A DNA stretch of 41,687 bases from Methylovulum psychrotolerans (GTDB taxonomy: Bacteria > Pseudomonadota > Gammaproteobacteria > Methylococcales > Methylomonadaceae): contig NZ_PGFZ01000004.1 of the NCBI RefSeq assembly GCF_002923755.1, positions 330,340 through 372,026 on the forward strand. Reading direction: 5' to 3'. Position 1 is the first letter of the stretch. Each line of letters begins with the position of its first letter. Of the stretch, positions 1 to 8,746 are shown in pieces. A program made the position numbers and the translations under genes. Below the pieces are notes generated by a model, which saw only the letters and a list, made by a program, of their open reading frames with translations, ran no database searches and had not been told where the DNA came from.

Positions 1-645
1 AAATTTATGGGGACTGAACCAACAGCAACTTTGGGTGTCCCCGCAAAGGACAAGCCAAAAGATGTTTTTAAGCAAATACAACAATGCATTGCAATTGACA
101 AAATCCTAGAAAAAATTACATCACTTTATAATGAGGTTTTAGGTACTAACAAAACTGAAATTGAGGTAAAAAATGAACTTAACGATGACACTAAGCTTTT
201 TGAATTTCTTAATGAGATTTTCGTTAAATCTACGCCAGACAAATGGTTAGAGGTCATGAATGCTTGGCCGACAAAAACTACTTTATCTGTGAATCCGAAT
301 AGAAAATATACGTTATCAATTTTTAAAGCCGGAATGACTGATATAAAAGATGACCTTTTTAACAAAGCGTTGGGCTTGTTAAATGACAAGGTAGACATAG
401 TCGTTTTTGGGCATACGCATCAGCCTGATTCTAGAGGTTATGGAAACAAAAAATATTTTAATCCTGGTTCTTGGACAAGGTATGTAAATATCGAAAAAAT
501 GGATTCTTTGACGTTAGCTGATTTAGCAAATGAGGATAATTTTCCTTATAAACTTAATTACGTTAAAGTTTGGAGAAAATCTGGAGAAAATTTTCTAAAA
601 TCAGAAATGGTTACATTTGAAGAACTGTTAAGTAGCCCAGTATAA
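1..645 (+). CDS. Calcineurin-like phosphoesterase, C-terminal part (5' end outside window)
   Basis: The reading frame is open from base 1 to the stop at 645, so the true start lies upstream and only the last 215 codons are present. The visible signature is VVFGHTHQPD followed by YFNPGSW. This is the last metal-binding block (GHTH) of calcineurin-like metallophosphoesterases and the usual 'N-P-G-S' turn after it. The N-terminal metal blocks (DxH, GD, GNH) must lie off-window or are lost, and the lysine-rich stretch before GHTH looks like a family-specific insert. The gene is much more A+T-rich than everything to its right, which suggests recent acquisition or a different compositional domain. 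Substrate is unknown. An AT-rich inverted repeat (TTATTTTTT/AAAAAATAA, about 677-695) follows the stop and could act as a weak terminator. Confidence 0.75.
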   Translation, partial: KFMGTEPTATLGVPAKDKPKDVFKQIQQCIAIDKILEKITSLYNEVLGTNKTEIEVKNELNDDTKLFEFLNEIFVKSTPDKWLEVMNAWPTKTTLSVNPNRKYTLSIFKAGMTDIKDDLFNKALGLLNDKVDIVVFGHTHQPDSRGYGNKKYFNPGSWTRYVNIEKMDSLTLADLANEDNFPYKLNYVKVWRKSGENFLKSEMVTFEELLSSPV

Positions 646-850
646 GAATGTGCATTAGGCTCTTGTACTGTACTTTTTTATTTTTTGAAAAAATAAGGTC
701 TTGCAAAATAATATCAGGTGGGAATAGGAAATCGGAATTTATTTTCTTCTGTTAAAAATACTTCATTTTGAATAACTGCAACGCGTCGAAACCTGTAGAT
801 AATCGGTTATTATCCATTTAATTCGCGTATCGATAAACAAGGCCATCAAA

Positions 851-1540
851 TTAAATCCCCCACTCCGCCCAAACCAACGGCTCCGGCAACGGCGTAGCCG
901 AAAACTCCAAATGAATAACCCGCCGCTGGCCGTCCGACACGGCTTTTTTCGAGGCATGTAAAAGCAGCGGCCTGAACAGCATCACATCACCCGCTTGCAC
1001 GGCGCATAACTGCTTGCCCCTAGCCTTTGCTACGCTCGCCGCCTGTTGGGCGGGCAAGCGGCCTAGGGTATGCGAGCCGGGGACGACCCATAACGCGCCA
1101 TTGCTGTCGTCGGCGGCATCTAAATGGATTCTGACGGTGAGCAGAGTTTGTAAAATGGCGATGGGCGGTTGCACATGGGGGATTGTTTCTTTACAAGACC
1201 AACCGCTAAAGCCTGCGACCTCGTGCTGTGCCTTTGCGGCAATCGCCAAATCCTGATGCCAAGCGACTTGCCAATTGGCGGCGGGGCTTTTGTTGAAGAA
1301 CACCGAGCGGATGATGGCGGCATCCGGCCCTAAGATAGGTTCGACCAGTTCCCGGATAGCCGGAGAGTTGACCCATTGCCGCAAGGGCGGATATTTGTCC
1401 AATAACCCGCGTATTCCGGGTACGGGCTTATGGTCGGGCGGTTGTGCCAGTAGCTGGTGCAGGGTGGCGAGTTGTCCGCTGTCTAGCCTGTTCGGGACAA
1501 TGGCAAAACCCTGTTCGGTTAACTGTTGTTGCAAGGCCAT
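851..1540 (-). CDS. Phytanoyl-CoA dioxygenase (PhyH) family protein
   Basis: A 229-residue protein of the Fe(II)/2-oxoglutarate-dependent PhyH superfamily. The facial triad is visible: H95 and D97 in WHQD, and H195 in PLLLHAS, with R206/R207 downstream as the likely 2-oxoglutarate-binding arginine. The stretch WVVPGSHTLG is typical of the family, as is the 'QAGDVMLFRP' strand before the distal His. Family members hydroxylate varied small molecules, so the substrate cannot be told from sequence. The start ATG overlaps the TAA stop of the upstream DinB-family gene by one base (TAATG), so the two are very probably one operon with coupled translation. Length matches small bacterial PhyH proteins. 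Confidence 0.85.
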   Translation of the reverse strand: MALQQQLTEQGFAIVPNRLDSGQLATLHQLLAQPPDHKPVPGIRGLLDKYPPLRQWVNSPAIRELVEPILGPDAAIIRSVFFNKSPAANWQVAWHQDLAIAAKAQHEVAGFSGWSCKETIPHVQPPIAILQTLLTVRIHLDAADDSNGALWVVPGSHTLGRLPAQQAASVAKARGKQLCAVQAGDVMLFRPLLLHASKKAVSDGQRRVIHLEFSATPLPEPLVWAEWGI

Positions 1541-2076
1541 TACAGCGCGTTGGGTATTAACGCAACTAAGTCAGTAACCCCCACATCCACGCCCGCTTGG
1601 CATAATAAGGTGGTGGCTTGGCCCCGGTGATGGGTTTGGTGGTTGAAAAAGTGCATGATCAGGCTGAAAAAGTCTTTATCTCCGGGTATGCCTTTGGTGC
1701 TGACATAATGCAGGATATGCGTTAAGTCCGGTTCGGTGATGGCTTCGGCCCATTCGACAATCACTGTGTCCAACCATTGCCGATGCTCGTAGAGGCCTTG
1801 TAGATCGGTGAAGAGCTGTTGGTCTAGCGCGGTCGGGGTGGGTAAGCGGGCAACCGGCCCTAAGGCGGTGTACAAAGCAGGGTGTCCGGCGAAGCGTTTC
1901 AGCCAAAGCGTGTCGGCAACCAGCAAATGGTTTAAAGTGCCTATTATCGAACCGAAAAAGGCTTTTTTATCGGCGACCCGTTCCGTTTCCGGCAAGGTTA
2001 GCGCCGCTGCAAACACTTTAATGTTCATCCATGCGTTGTACTCGGCCATTAGGCGGATATGTTGGGTACATCCCAT
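1540..2076 (-). CDS. DinB-family (four-helix bundle) putative metal-dependent protein
   Basis: A 178-residue protein beginning MGCTQHIRLMAEYNAW. I chose the ATG at 2076 because it has a strong ribosome site (TGAGGAAAACCAGC before ATG); an in-frame upstream ATG at 2163 would add 29 basic, non-conserved residues. The DinB/YfiT fold is indicated by N-terminal 'LMAEYNAWMN', then H50 in GTLNHLLVADTLWL, and the C-terminal HFFNHQTHHRGQ block with H146 and H150. These three histidines are the usual metal ligands. Many relatives are thiol transferases using bacillithiol or mycothiol, or have unknown function. It is the first gene of a two-gene operon with the PhyH dioxygenase. Confidence 0.85.
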   Translation of the reverse strand: MGCTQHIRLMAEYNAWMNIKVFAAALTLPETERVADKKAFFGSIIGTLNHLLVADTLWLKRFAGHPALYTALGPVARLPTPTALDQQLFTDLQGLYEHRQWLDTVIVEWAEAITEPDLTHILHYVSTKGIPGDKDFFSLIMHFFNHQTHHRGQATTLLCQAGVDVGVTDLVALIPNAL

Positions 2077-2230
2077 GCTGGTTTTCCTCAATAGGGTTGA
2101 AAATGAAGCGGAAAGGCGAGCCTGTTGATCTTGGAATTTACAGGGTTTGGGCTTGATGTTCAACTTTTTAATATCGGGTAGCTGAACTATTTATCCGAAT
2201 GTTAAAAACGTGATGATCGGGCAAAAAAAA

Positions 2231-2261
2231 GCCCGGCAAGCTATTGCATAGCTTGCCGGGC
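2231..2261 (-). terminator. Strong intrinsic terminator of the Ig-repeat secreted-protein gene
   Basis: A perfect 13-bp stem (GCCCGGCAAGCTA with its complement) closes a 5-base loop. Read on the minus strand it is followed by eight T residues (positions 2223-2230). It sits about 20 bases past the stop at 2280. Flanking A/T runs on both sides mean it could also stop plus-strand transcription. Confidence 0.9.
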
Positions 2262-2279
2262 TTTTAAGGTCGAAGGGTA

Positions 2280-4292
2280 TTAGTTGATGGTCAATTTAGT
2301 CGCTAACACCGTGTTGCTGGCGGTGTCGAGTTTACCGCGCCAAACGGCTTTCATACCGACTTGGATCGCTGGGGCATTCAGCAGATAAGCGGTTTTGCTG
2401 TTCCAAATGATTTTCTTGGCGCCTACCATAATGTAATTGCTGCCAAAAGCACTGATTTTGGCGTGTCCGGCATCTGCCACACTGTAATTAGGCTTAGGCT
2501 TCACCACCATTGTTGTGGCATGGCAAGCGCCGATACCGTCCAGCGTACCCGAAAACGTCACCAGTTCTCCGGTCAGGAAAGTTGTCGTACCACCAGTAAA
2601 GGTTGTTCCGGCAGGGGTCGGCGTATACCAAACATGGTCTGAGGCCAGTAAACCGCTATTGATGACCAGAAACTTGCGTCCTATCGATTTGATGGGCGCA
2701 TCGGTTTGGCTACAGGCAGGATTACCCACCGAAGAAATGGTTAAGGTGAGGGCTTTGCTGTCTGTTTTGGCGGCTTGATCGGTCACGGTGTAAGTGGCGA
2801 TATTGGCTCCTGCCGACCCTACGGCTGGCGTACCCGACAATAAACCGGAAGCCGAGAGCTGTAAGCCAGCAGGCAGGGCGGTCGCGGTCCAAGTATACGG
2901 CGGTAAACCGCCTGTTGCTGTTAACTGGCTGCTATAAGCAGCCCCTTCGGTAGCGGCAGGTAAAACGGTGGTGCTGATCACTGGCAGCAAAGCCAAGGGG
3001 TTAATAATGCTAATCGTATAGTTTTTGCTGATGACGGCATTATCGGCATCGGTGGCGTTAACGGTGAAGGTAAACACGCCTGCTTCGGTAGGCTTACCCG
3101 ATAAGACCCCTGTACCCGAATCGATAGCTAAGCCTTGTGGCAAGGCACCGCCGCTGACGGTCGTAACGTAAGGCGTGTTACCGCCAGCGACCACCGTCCG
3201 TTTGGTATAGGCCACATTGATTTTGCCGTCTTCGATATGTTCGATCAGGCCCAGCGGGGCGGCGACATCAAAGCCGACCATTTGTGCGCCGGTATAATCG
3301 CCGACGACGACATCCGTGCTACAGGTGTAGGTATAGCTGTTGCCGCTGGCATCGGTAACATCTACTTTGCCTACGCCATGCAGGCCGTCTTTAGCGACCA
3401 CGTCGCACATCGCTTCGCCCGTTTCGCCATCTAAAGATAAAGGCTCTCCGGCGTATTTATAAAACTCATAACGGCGGGTGATTTGTTCGTCACCGTTATT
3501 CAATGGCTCGGCTGCACCGGGTAACTGTAATTTTGCTTTATTAAGGCCGTTAGTTTGCGCTTGCAGCAAATACCATTCGGTTTCTACTTGGGCGGGTTCG
3601 CCGTTCGTCCAATCCGCTTTGCCGTCGCCATTTTTATCGGCGCTGCTCAAATCATCCAAAGGCAGTTTGATGTTGCTATGCAGTTGGGTTTTAATCACTT
3701 TTACCCAAGACGGTACGCCAAATTCTTTAACGGGCGGTACAGGTGGGGCAGGGATAACAGCTACCACTTTTGCCGGTTGGGCGGCAACAGGCGGCTGATA
3801 AGTCCAAGACGGTGCCGACATCAGCACTTCTGGCCCTAAGACCAAATTGCCGGGGGCACTGGGGTTGTCAATCAGCCAATGGTATTTAATGATGCCTGGG
3901 GCAGAATAAGACACGCCGAAATGCTCGCAGCCGATATTTACAGCCGGATTGGTGCACTGATGGCCTTGGGTGGGTGGGAATGGCCCGGCGGGCATGGCCG
4001 TATAGCTTAAATAATTGCCTGCCGCATCTTTTTTGCTTTCATAACGGACAAAGGTTTTCGGGTGCGCCGGGTCGCTGTTATCTTCGGTAATGGTCGGATG
4101 GCCGTAATGGTTCCAATCGTAAGTGTATTGGATTTGGGTGCTGTGGACATCGTCGATTTCGATTTCAAAGCCGTGGGTATCTTCCCCGGTATCGTTAACC
4201 GCATCAAAATTGCTCAAGGAACCATAAGCCGTACTGGCTTGCGCCATAGGGCTTAAGGCATAAAGGCACAGTAGCGGCAGTAATTTTTTCAT
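2280..4292 (-). CDS. Secreted protein with putative Ig-like (He_PIG-type) repeats
   Basis: A 670-residue protein with a clear Sec signal peptide (MKKLLPLLCLYALSPMAQA, probable cleavage after AQA). Residues about 20-190 form an uncharacterised N-terminal region. A calcium-loop-like DKNGDGKAD lies near residue 218. Two tandem repeats at about 365-430 and 440-520 carry the 'LPxGLxxxxxTGxLSGxPTxAGxxxFTVxATD' pattern of putative Ig domains found in bacterial surface proteins. The last about 60 residues (AKISAFGSNYIMVGAKKIIW to the end) resemble small beta-barrel domains seen at the ends of exported proteins. No anchor, autotransporter barrel or catalytic motif is visible, so it is probably released or periplasmic. 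It stands alone: a possible stop hairpin for pat lies upstream and a strong terminator downstream. Confidence 0.75.
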   Translation of the reverse strand: MKKLLPLLCLYALSPMAQASTAYGSLSNFDAVNDTGEDTHGFEIEIDDVHSTQIQYTYDWNHYGHPTITEDNSDPAHPKTFVRYESKKDAAGNYLSYTAMPAGPFPPTQGHQCTNPAVNIGCEHFGVSYSAPGIIKYHWLIDNPSAPGNLVLGPEVLMSAPSWTYQPPVAAQPAKVVAVIPAPPVPPVKEFGVPSWVKVIKTQLHSNIKLPLDDLSSADKNGDGKADWTNGEPAQVETEWYLLQAQTNGLNKAKLQLPGAAEPLNNGDEQITRRYEFYKYAGEPLSLDGETGEAMCDVVAKDGLHGVGKVDVTDASGNSYTYTCSTDVVVGDYTGAQMVGFDVAAPLGLIEHIEDGKINVAYTKRTVVAGGNTPYVTTVSGGALPQGLAIDSGTGVLSGKPTEAGVFTFTVNATDADNAVISKNYTISIINPLALLPVISTTVLPAATEGAAYSSQLTATGGLPPYTWTATALPAGLQLSASGLLSGTPAVGSAGANIATYTVTDQAAKTDSKALTLTISSVGNPACSQTDAPIKSIGRKFLVINSGLLASDHVWYTPTPAGTTFTGGTTTFLTGELVTFSGTLDGIGACHATTMVVKPKPNYSVADAGHAKISAFGSNYIMVGAKKIIWNSKTAYLLNAPAIQVGMKAVWRGKLDTASNTVLATKLTIN

Positions 4293-4401
4293 TAGGAGGC
4301 TTCCTATTTATGTTGTGGATATAACGCTCCTTAAAGCACAGCCTATGCCATTTTAATATTATTATTATAAACAATTAGTTATCATGTATTTATAGAACAT
4401 A

Positions 4402-4443
4402 ACCCTACAATTTTTGCAGGTATTGCGCAAAAATCGTAGGGGT
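4402..4443 (-). terminator. Possible stop hairpin after the pat-like gene
   Basis: ACCCTACAATTTTTGC and GCAAAAATCGTAGGGGT form a stem with one mismatch about 30 bases past the stop of the acetyltransferase gene. The T run adjoins it only on the plus strand, so termination on the minus strand would rely on the hairpin alone. It lies in the 180-base gap that also holds the promoter of the secreted-protein gene. Confidence 0.4.
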
Positions 4444-4474
4444 TTTTCCGTAGTTTGCAGCCTAAGCGTTAAGC

Positions 4475-7156
4475 CTATAGCCGCAGATCTTTCTCGACCT
4501 GCACCACCGCGTCATTGCCCGTTACGGTCAGGATACTAAAGCCCAATTTTTTCAGTAACGACAACATAGCGGTATTTTCCGCCAGGACTTCGGCGGCAAA
4601 CAAGGTATTGCCTTGGCTTTTTGCGGTTTGCATCAGGCTGTTCATCAGCTTGGAGCCTATACCTAAGCATTGGCAATCGTCGGCGACCACTAAGGCAAAT
4701 TCCACCGAATGGCCGTCAGGGTTTCTGATATAGCGCCCCACCCCTAACTCACGCGGCATACCTTCCGCTTCGGTGACGGCGACAAAAGCCATTTCCCGGT
4801 CATAGTCGATTTGGGTAAAACGCACAATCATATCGGGGGTCAGTTCTTGCGAGGCTTGCCGGAAGCGGAAGTATTTGGTTTTGGCCGACAAGCGGCTGAC
4901 AAAATGCTCTTCCATCACCGCATCTTCGGGGCGAATCGGACGGATACTGATATTCAGGCCATTGGCTAACTGATAATGGCGGATCAACTCGTGCGGATAA
5001 GGGTGTATCGCCATGTGCGCATAACGGCTCATTTGGTGTGCGACTTCGGCTTTAATCCGCGCATCGACGGCAACGGCCCCGTGGGCATCGACAATCAAGG
5101 GGTTGATGTCCAGTTCCAAAATTTCCGGCAACTCGCTGACCATTGTTGAAACATTCAGCAACACTTCCACTAAGGCTTGGATATTGGCGGGCGGCAAGTT
5201 TCGGAACGCCTGCAAATACTTGGCGGCTTTGGTTTTTGCCAGCATTTGTCCGACCATGTAAGCGTTCAGCGGCGGCAGGGCGACGGCGCTGTCTTTTAAA
5301 ATCTCCACCATCGTACCGCCTAAACCGACGCTGATGGCCGGCCCGAAGACCGGATCCCTGACCACGCCGATCATAATTTCCCGGCCACTGGGCGAGCGGA
5401 ACATCGGCTCGACCGTCATGCCGACACTTGTTATTTCTGGATATTTTTCCCGGATGGCGGCGGTCATCTCGCCAAAGTGTCCGGCCAGTTCTTGGGCGCT
5501 GGTGATATTCAGGCGTACCCCGCCAATATCGGACTTATGGCTAAATTCCGCCATATTGACTTTTAGCACCACCGGAAAGCCCATGGTTTCGGCGGCGATC
5601 ATTGCCTCTTTGGCATTGCTGACGTTAATGGTCTGCGTCACCCGAATATGGAAAGCCGCCAAAATGGCTTTGGCTTCTTGGGCGGTCAGCACTTGGCGGC
5701 CTTCCGCCAACACCCGTTCGATAATCAGCCGCGCACCCGTTATATCAGGAACGGCCAAATCATCGGTGGGTGAGGGGATTTGTTTTAACAGGATTTGGTT
5801 TTCGGTGTAATGCGCCAAAAACGCAAACGCATCCACCGCCACTTCCGGGGTGTTAAAGTGGGCGACATTACTGTTGGCAAACAGATTACGGCCCTCCTGT
5901 ACCCGCGCCCCGCCTGTCCACGTCGCCAAAACGGGTTTGTTACTGGCTTTGGCACCAGCAATAATGCTCTGGGCGACTTGGGTCGGATGGGTCATGGCTT
6001 GCGGAGTCAGAATCACCAAAATGCCGTCGATATTGTCATCCGCCAAGCATATATCCAAGGCTTTTTGGTAGCGTTCCGAGGTGGCATCGCCCAATATATC
6101 AATCGGATTGGCATGGGACCAATGCGGCGGCAATACTTGGTCTAAGGCCTGAAGGCTGGCTGTGCTCAGTTCCGCCATTTTCACGCCGACATCTTCGGCG
6201 CGGTCGGTGCTCATCACGCCGGGCCCGCCAGCATTGGTGATAATCGCCAAGCGTTTGTCGTTAACGCTATAATTGTTTGCCAAAATCCGCGCCGCCGAAA
6301 ATAATTCGGTGATGCTATAAGCGCGGACAACACCCGCTCTGGCAATCGCGGCATCAAAGACATTATCACCGCCAACCATCGCCCCGGTATGTGACATGGC
6401 CGCTTTACAGCCCGCTTCATGGCGGCCCGATTTGATTAAAATGACGGGCTTAAGACGCGCGGCGGCTTTTAGGCCGCTTAAGAAGCGGCGGGCATCGCGT
6501 ATGCCTTCGACATACATCAAAATGCCTGTGGTGTGGGTGTCGGTCGCCAGATAATCCAAGACTTCGCCAAAATCAATGTCCGCCGCCCCGCCCATCGACA
6601 CCACGGTGGAAAAGCCGATGTCTTGGGCTTTTGCCCAATCTAAAATGGCCGTACACACCGCCCCCGATTGCGATAGTAAGGCCAATGTGCCGTCTTTAAC
6701 GACCCCATCGCCAAAGGTGGCGTTCAATTGGCCGCTAGGGCGGATAACTCCTAAGCAATTCGGGCCGATAAGGCGTATCCCATAACGGTGGGCAATCGCC
6801 AGCACTTCTTGCTGCAAGCGTTTGCCTTCTTCGCCTAGCTCGCCGAACCCGGCGGTAATGATAATCACGGCCCCCACGCCCTTTTCGCCGCATTGCCGGA
6901 CAATGCCGGGCACGCTGGCGGCTGGGGTGGCGATCACCACCAAATCAAGGTCTTCGGGGATTGCCAACACATCCGCGTAGGCAGGTAAGCCCAGCAAGGT
7001 GTCATGCTTATGGTTGACCGGATATAAACCGCCGCTAAAGCCCGCTTCCTGCATATTGAGCAACAAGCGGTAGCCTACGCTGTCTTCGCGTTCAGACGCG
7101 CCGACAATAGCGACACTGTTGGGGGTGAAAAAACGGCTTAAATAATGCAAATCCAT
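4475..7156 (-). CDS. pat: Pat/YfiQ-type protein lysine acetyltransferase (acyl-CoA synthetase-like + GNAT)
   Basis: An 893-residue protein with the full layout of Pat/PatZ: a CoA-binding Rossmann domain (about 10-135, VGASEREDSVG), succinyl-CoA-ligase-like flavodoxin domains (about 150-460), an ATP-grasp domain (about 490-700) and a C-terminal GNAT domain (about 735-893) with the acetyl-CoA loop QCLGIGSKLM. Length is close to the E. coli and Salmonella proteins. Enterobacterial Pat acetylates lysines of central metabolic enzymes such as acetyl-CoA synthetase; the ligase half is usually regulatory rather than catalytic. An SHTGAMVGG block is present where ADP-forming acetyl-CoA synthetases keep their phosphohistidine, so the ligase half might not be dead here; this needs alignment. 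The start is supported by GGAG seven bases upstream. The gene is monocistronic and divergent from the MDR oxidoreductase across 450 bases. Confidence 0.88.
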   Translation of the reverse strand: MDLHYLSRFFTPNSVAIVGASEREDSVGYRLLLNMQEAGFSGGLYPVNHKHDTLLGLPAYADVLAIPEDLDLVVIATPAASVPGIVRQCGEKGVGAVIIITAGFGELGEEGKRLQQEVLAIAHRYGIRLIGPNCLGVIRPSGQLNATFGDGVVKDGTLALLSQSGAVCTAILDWAKAQDIGFSTVVSMGGAADIDFGEVLDYLATDTHTTGILMYVEGIRDARRFLSGLKAAARLKPVILIKSGRHEAGCKAAMSHTGAMVGGDNVFDAAIARAGVVRAYSITELFSAARILANNYSVNDKRLAIITNAGGPGVMSTDRAEDVGVKMAELSTASLQALDQVLPPHWSHANPIDILGDATSERYQKALDICLADDNIDGILVILTPQAMTHPTQVAQSIIAGAKASNKPVLATWTGGARVQEGRNLFANSNVAHFNTPEVAVDAFAFLAHYTENQILLKQIPSPTDDLAVPDITGARLIIERVLAEGRQVLTAQEAKAILAAFHIRVTQTINVSNAKEAMIAAETMGFPVVLKVNMAEFSHKSDIGGVRLNITSAQELAGHFGEMTAAIREKYPEITSVGMTVEPMFRSPSGREIMIGVVRDPVFGPAISVGLGGTMVEILKDSAVALPPLNAYMVGQMLAKTKAAKYLQAFRNLPPANIQALVEVLLNVSTMVSELPEILELDINPLIVDAHGAVAVDARIKAEVAHQMSRYAHMAIHPYPHELIRHYQLANGLNISIRPIRPEDAVMEEHFVSRLSAKTKYFRFRQASQELTPDMIVRFTQIDYDREMAFVAVTEAEGMPRELGVGRYIRNPDGHSVEFALVVADDCQCLGIGSKLMNSLMQTAKSQGNTLFAAEVLAENTAMLSLLKKLGFSILTVTGNDAVVQVEKDLRL

Positions 7157-7605
7157 CGTGGCTCCAAAGGGTGGTAAGGATAGGCCTAAAAGGGTAGCAT
7201 TTTTTAGGGTTATTGATGATGACTATTTTAAACTTTGTAAATTCAAACCAAAGGCGATGGTATCGTTTGTTGCTTTAGAGCATAGGCTATAGATTTTTTG
7301 AAAAACCGCTAAAGAACGTTACGTCACAGGTTTTACACGATGTCCGGCTTTTTAAATGGACTTAAAATTTAACGGGTTGATGATTTGGGCACTATCTCTA
7401 CAGCAAAGCGGGGGGCTTAAATACCCTTAGAATGCTTCATGCCCATTTCTAGCTAGATTACAAAAGTATCCTTTTGGCATTAATGATTTGCCAATCTTAT
7501 CTGGTGGGCGTAAATTTCTTTAGCCGGAAGGTCAATGCCCCGATAGGTTTTAGTTAAGGGATATTATAAGTTTTTTTCCATATCACGTTAATTTAGGATA
7601 TTTTA
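7157..7605. other. Divergent intergenic region between pat and the MDR oxidoreductase
   Basis: 449 bases with no credible ORF on either strand. It must hold both promoters. The only structured element I can point to is the TTGGCA/TGCCAA inverted repeat at 7474-7494. AGGA eight bases before the ATG at 7606 is the ribosome site of the right-hand gene. Confidence 0.6.
7474..7494. promoter_or_regulatory. Inverted repeat TTGGCA-N9-TGCCAA
   Basis: A perfect 6-bp inverted repeat with 9-base spacing, 112 bases upstream of the MDR oxidoreductase start. It could be an operator for a dimeric regulator. The same half-sites recur at 36379-36410 with an 18-base spacer. Confidence 0.3.
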
Positions 7606-8601
7606 ATGAAAGCCATAGTTATGACAGCAGTTGGTGACAGCGGCGTGTTGGCCTTGCAAGAGATTGCCGAGCCGCAAATAAGCCACGCTACCGATATTAA
7701 AGTACGTCTATATGCTGCCGGGGTTAACCCGGTCGATACCAAAATCCGCCGGAACGGCCTGTTATACCCTAACGCCCTGTTGCCCGCCGTATTGGGTTTT
7801 GATGGGGCGGGCGAGGTGGTGGCGGTCGGTCCGAATGCCGACCAGTTTAAGGTGGGCGATAAAGTGTGGTTTTGTCATGGCGGTTTAGGGCGGGAGCAGG
7901 GCAATTACGCCGAATATACCGTACTTGACCAGCGTTGGGCTTGCCGGATGCCAGCGGACTTAAGTTATGTCGAGGCCGCCGCTGCCCCCTTGGTGCTGAT
8001 CACGGCGTTTGGGGCTTTGTTTGCGCGGGGTGGCTTGCAAGCCGGGCAAACGGTGTTGGTGCAAGCGGGGGCAGGCGGTGTCGGCCATGTAGCCGTGCAG
8101 TTAGCCAAGCTTGCTGGGGCGCGGGTCATTACGACGGTCAGTTCCGCTGAAAAAGCCGAATTTGTCAAATCTCTGGGTGCGGATGAAGCCATTATCTATA
8201 GCCAGACCGATGTCGCCGATGCCGTCAGCCAGTTGACCTCTCAGCAGGGTGCGGATTTGGTGTTCGATACCATTGGCGGCGATACGTTTAAGGCCAGTAT
8301 TCCACTAACGGCTTATTATGGTCGCCTAGTCACTTTACTGGAGCCTAAAGCCGTTGATTTGGGCGAAGCGCGGGTGCGCAATTTATTGTTGGGTTTTGAG
8401 CTGATGTTAACGCCTATGCTGCGTGATTTGCCCGCCGCTCGCGACCGCTATGTTGCGATACTTAAACAATGTGCGAAGTTTATTGATGCAGGGAAATTAA
8501 GTATCCATGTCAGCCACGTTTTGCCATTAGCGCAAGCCAGCACCGCGCATGATTTGCTTGAGGCAGGACACACCACTGGTAAGGTGGTGTTGTCTATTTA
8601 A
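7606..8601 (+). CDS. Zinc-free MDR oxidoreductase (quinone reductase / zeta-crystallin type)
   Basis: A 331-residue medium-chain dehydrogenase/reductase. The N-terminal GroES-like domain shows 'AAGVNPVDTKIR' and 'PAVLGFDGAGEVVAVG'. The Rossmann fold has AGAGGVGHVAVQLAK, the NADPH-binding glycine motif, at about residues 149-163. The catalytic-zinc ligands of alcohol dehydrogenases and the structural-zinc cysteine cluster are absent, which places it with NADPH:quinone oxidoreductase-like enzymes acting on quinones or enones. AGGA sits eight bases before the ATG. It is cytoplasmic and probably monocistronic; the next gene starts 145 bases downstream. Confidence 0.85.
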   Translation: MKAIVMTAVGDSGVLALQEIAEPQISHATDIKVRLYAAGVNPVDTKIRRNGLLYPNALLPAVLGFDGAGEVVAVGPNADQFKVGDKVWFCHGGLGREQGNYAEYTVLDQRWACRMPADLSYVEAAAAPLVLITAFGALFARGGLQAGQTVLVQAGAGGVGHVAVQLAKLAGARVITTVSSAEKAEFVKSLGADEAIIYSQTDVADAVSQLTSQQGADLVFDTIGGDTFKASIPLTAYYGRLVTLLEPKAVDLGEARVRNLLLGFELMLTPMLRDLPAARDRYVAILKQCAKFIDAGKLSIHVSHVLPLAQASTAHDLLEAGHTTGKVVLSI

Positions 8602-8746
8602 ACTTCATTTTTCGATTTCCGCGTATCACAGCATTTTTTTATACGGTGGTAGGGAGAAAAATGTGCGCAGTTTGCCAGCGTTGAGCCTTTCTGTCCATAT
8701 CACCAAAAAATGCGATAGACAGGCTTTCAATTATAAGAGGATAAGC

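Noticed and set aside
7474-7494. Sigma-54 promoter reading of TTGGCAT...TTGCC
   Set aside because: GG and GC are 12 bases apart, not the required 10.
8549-8746. 66-residue N-terminal extension of the hemerythrin cyclase
   Set aside because: It overlaps the oxidoreductase gene, has no conserved sequence, and the internal ATG at 8747 has a good ribosome site in front of the hemerythrin domain.
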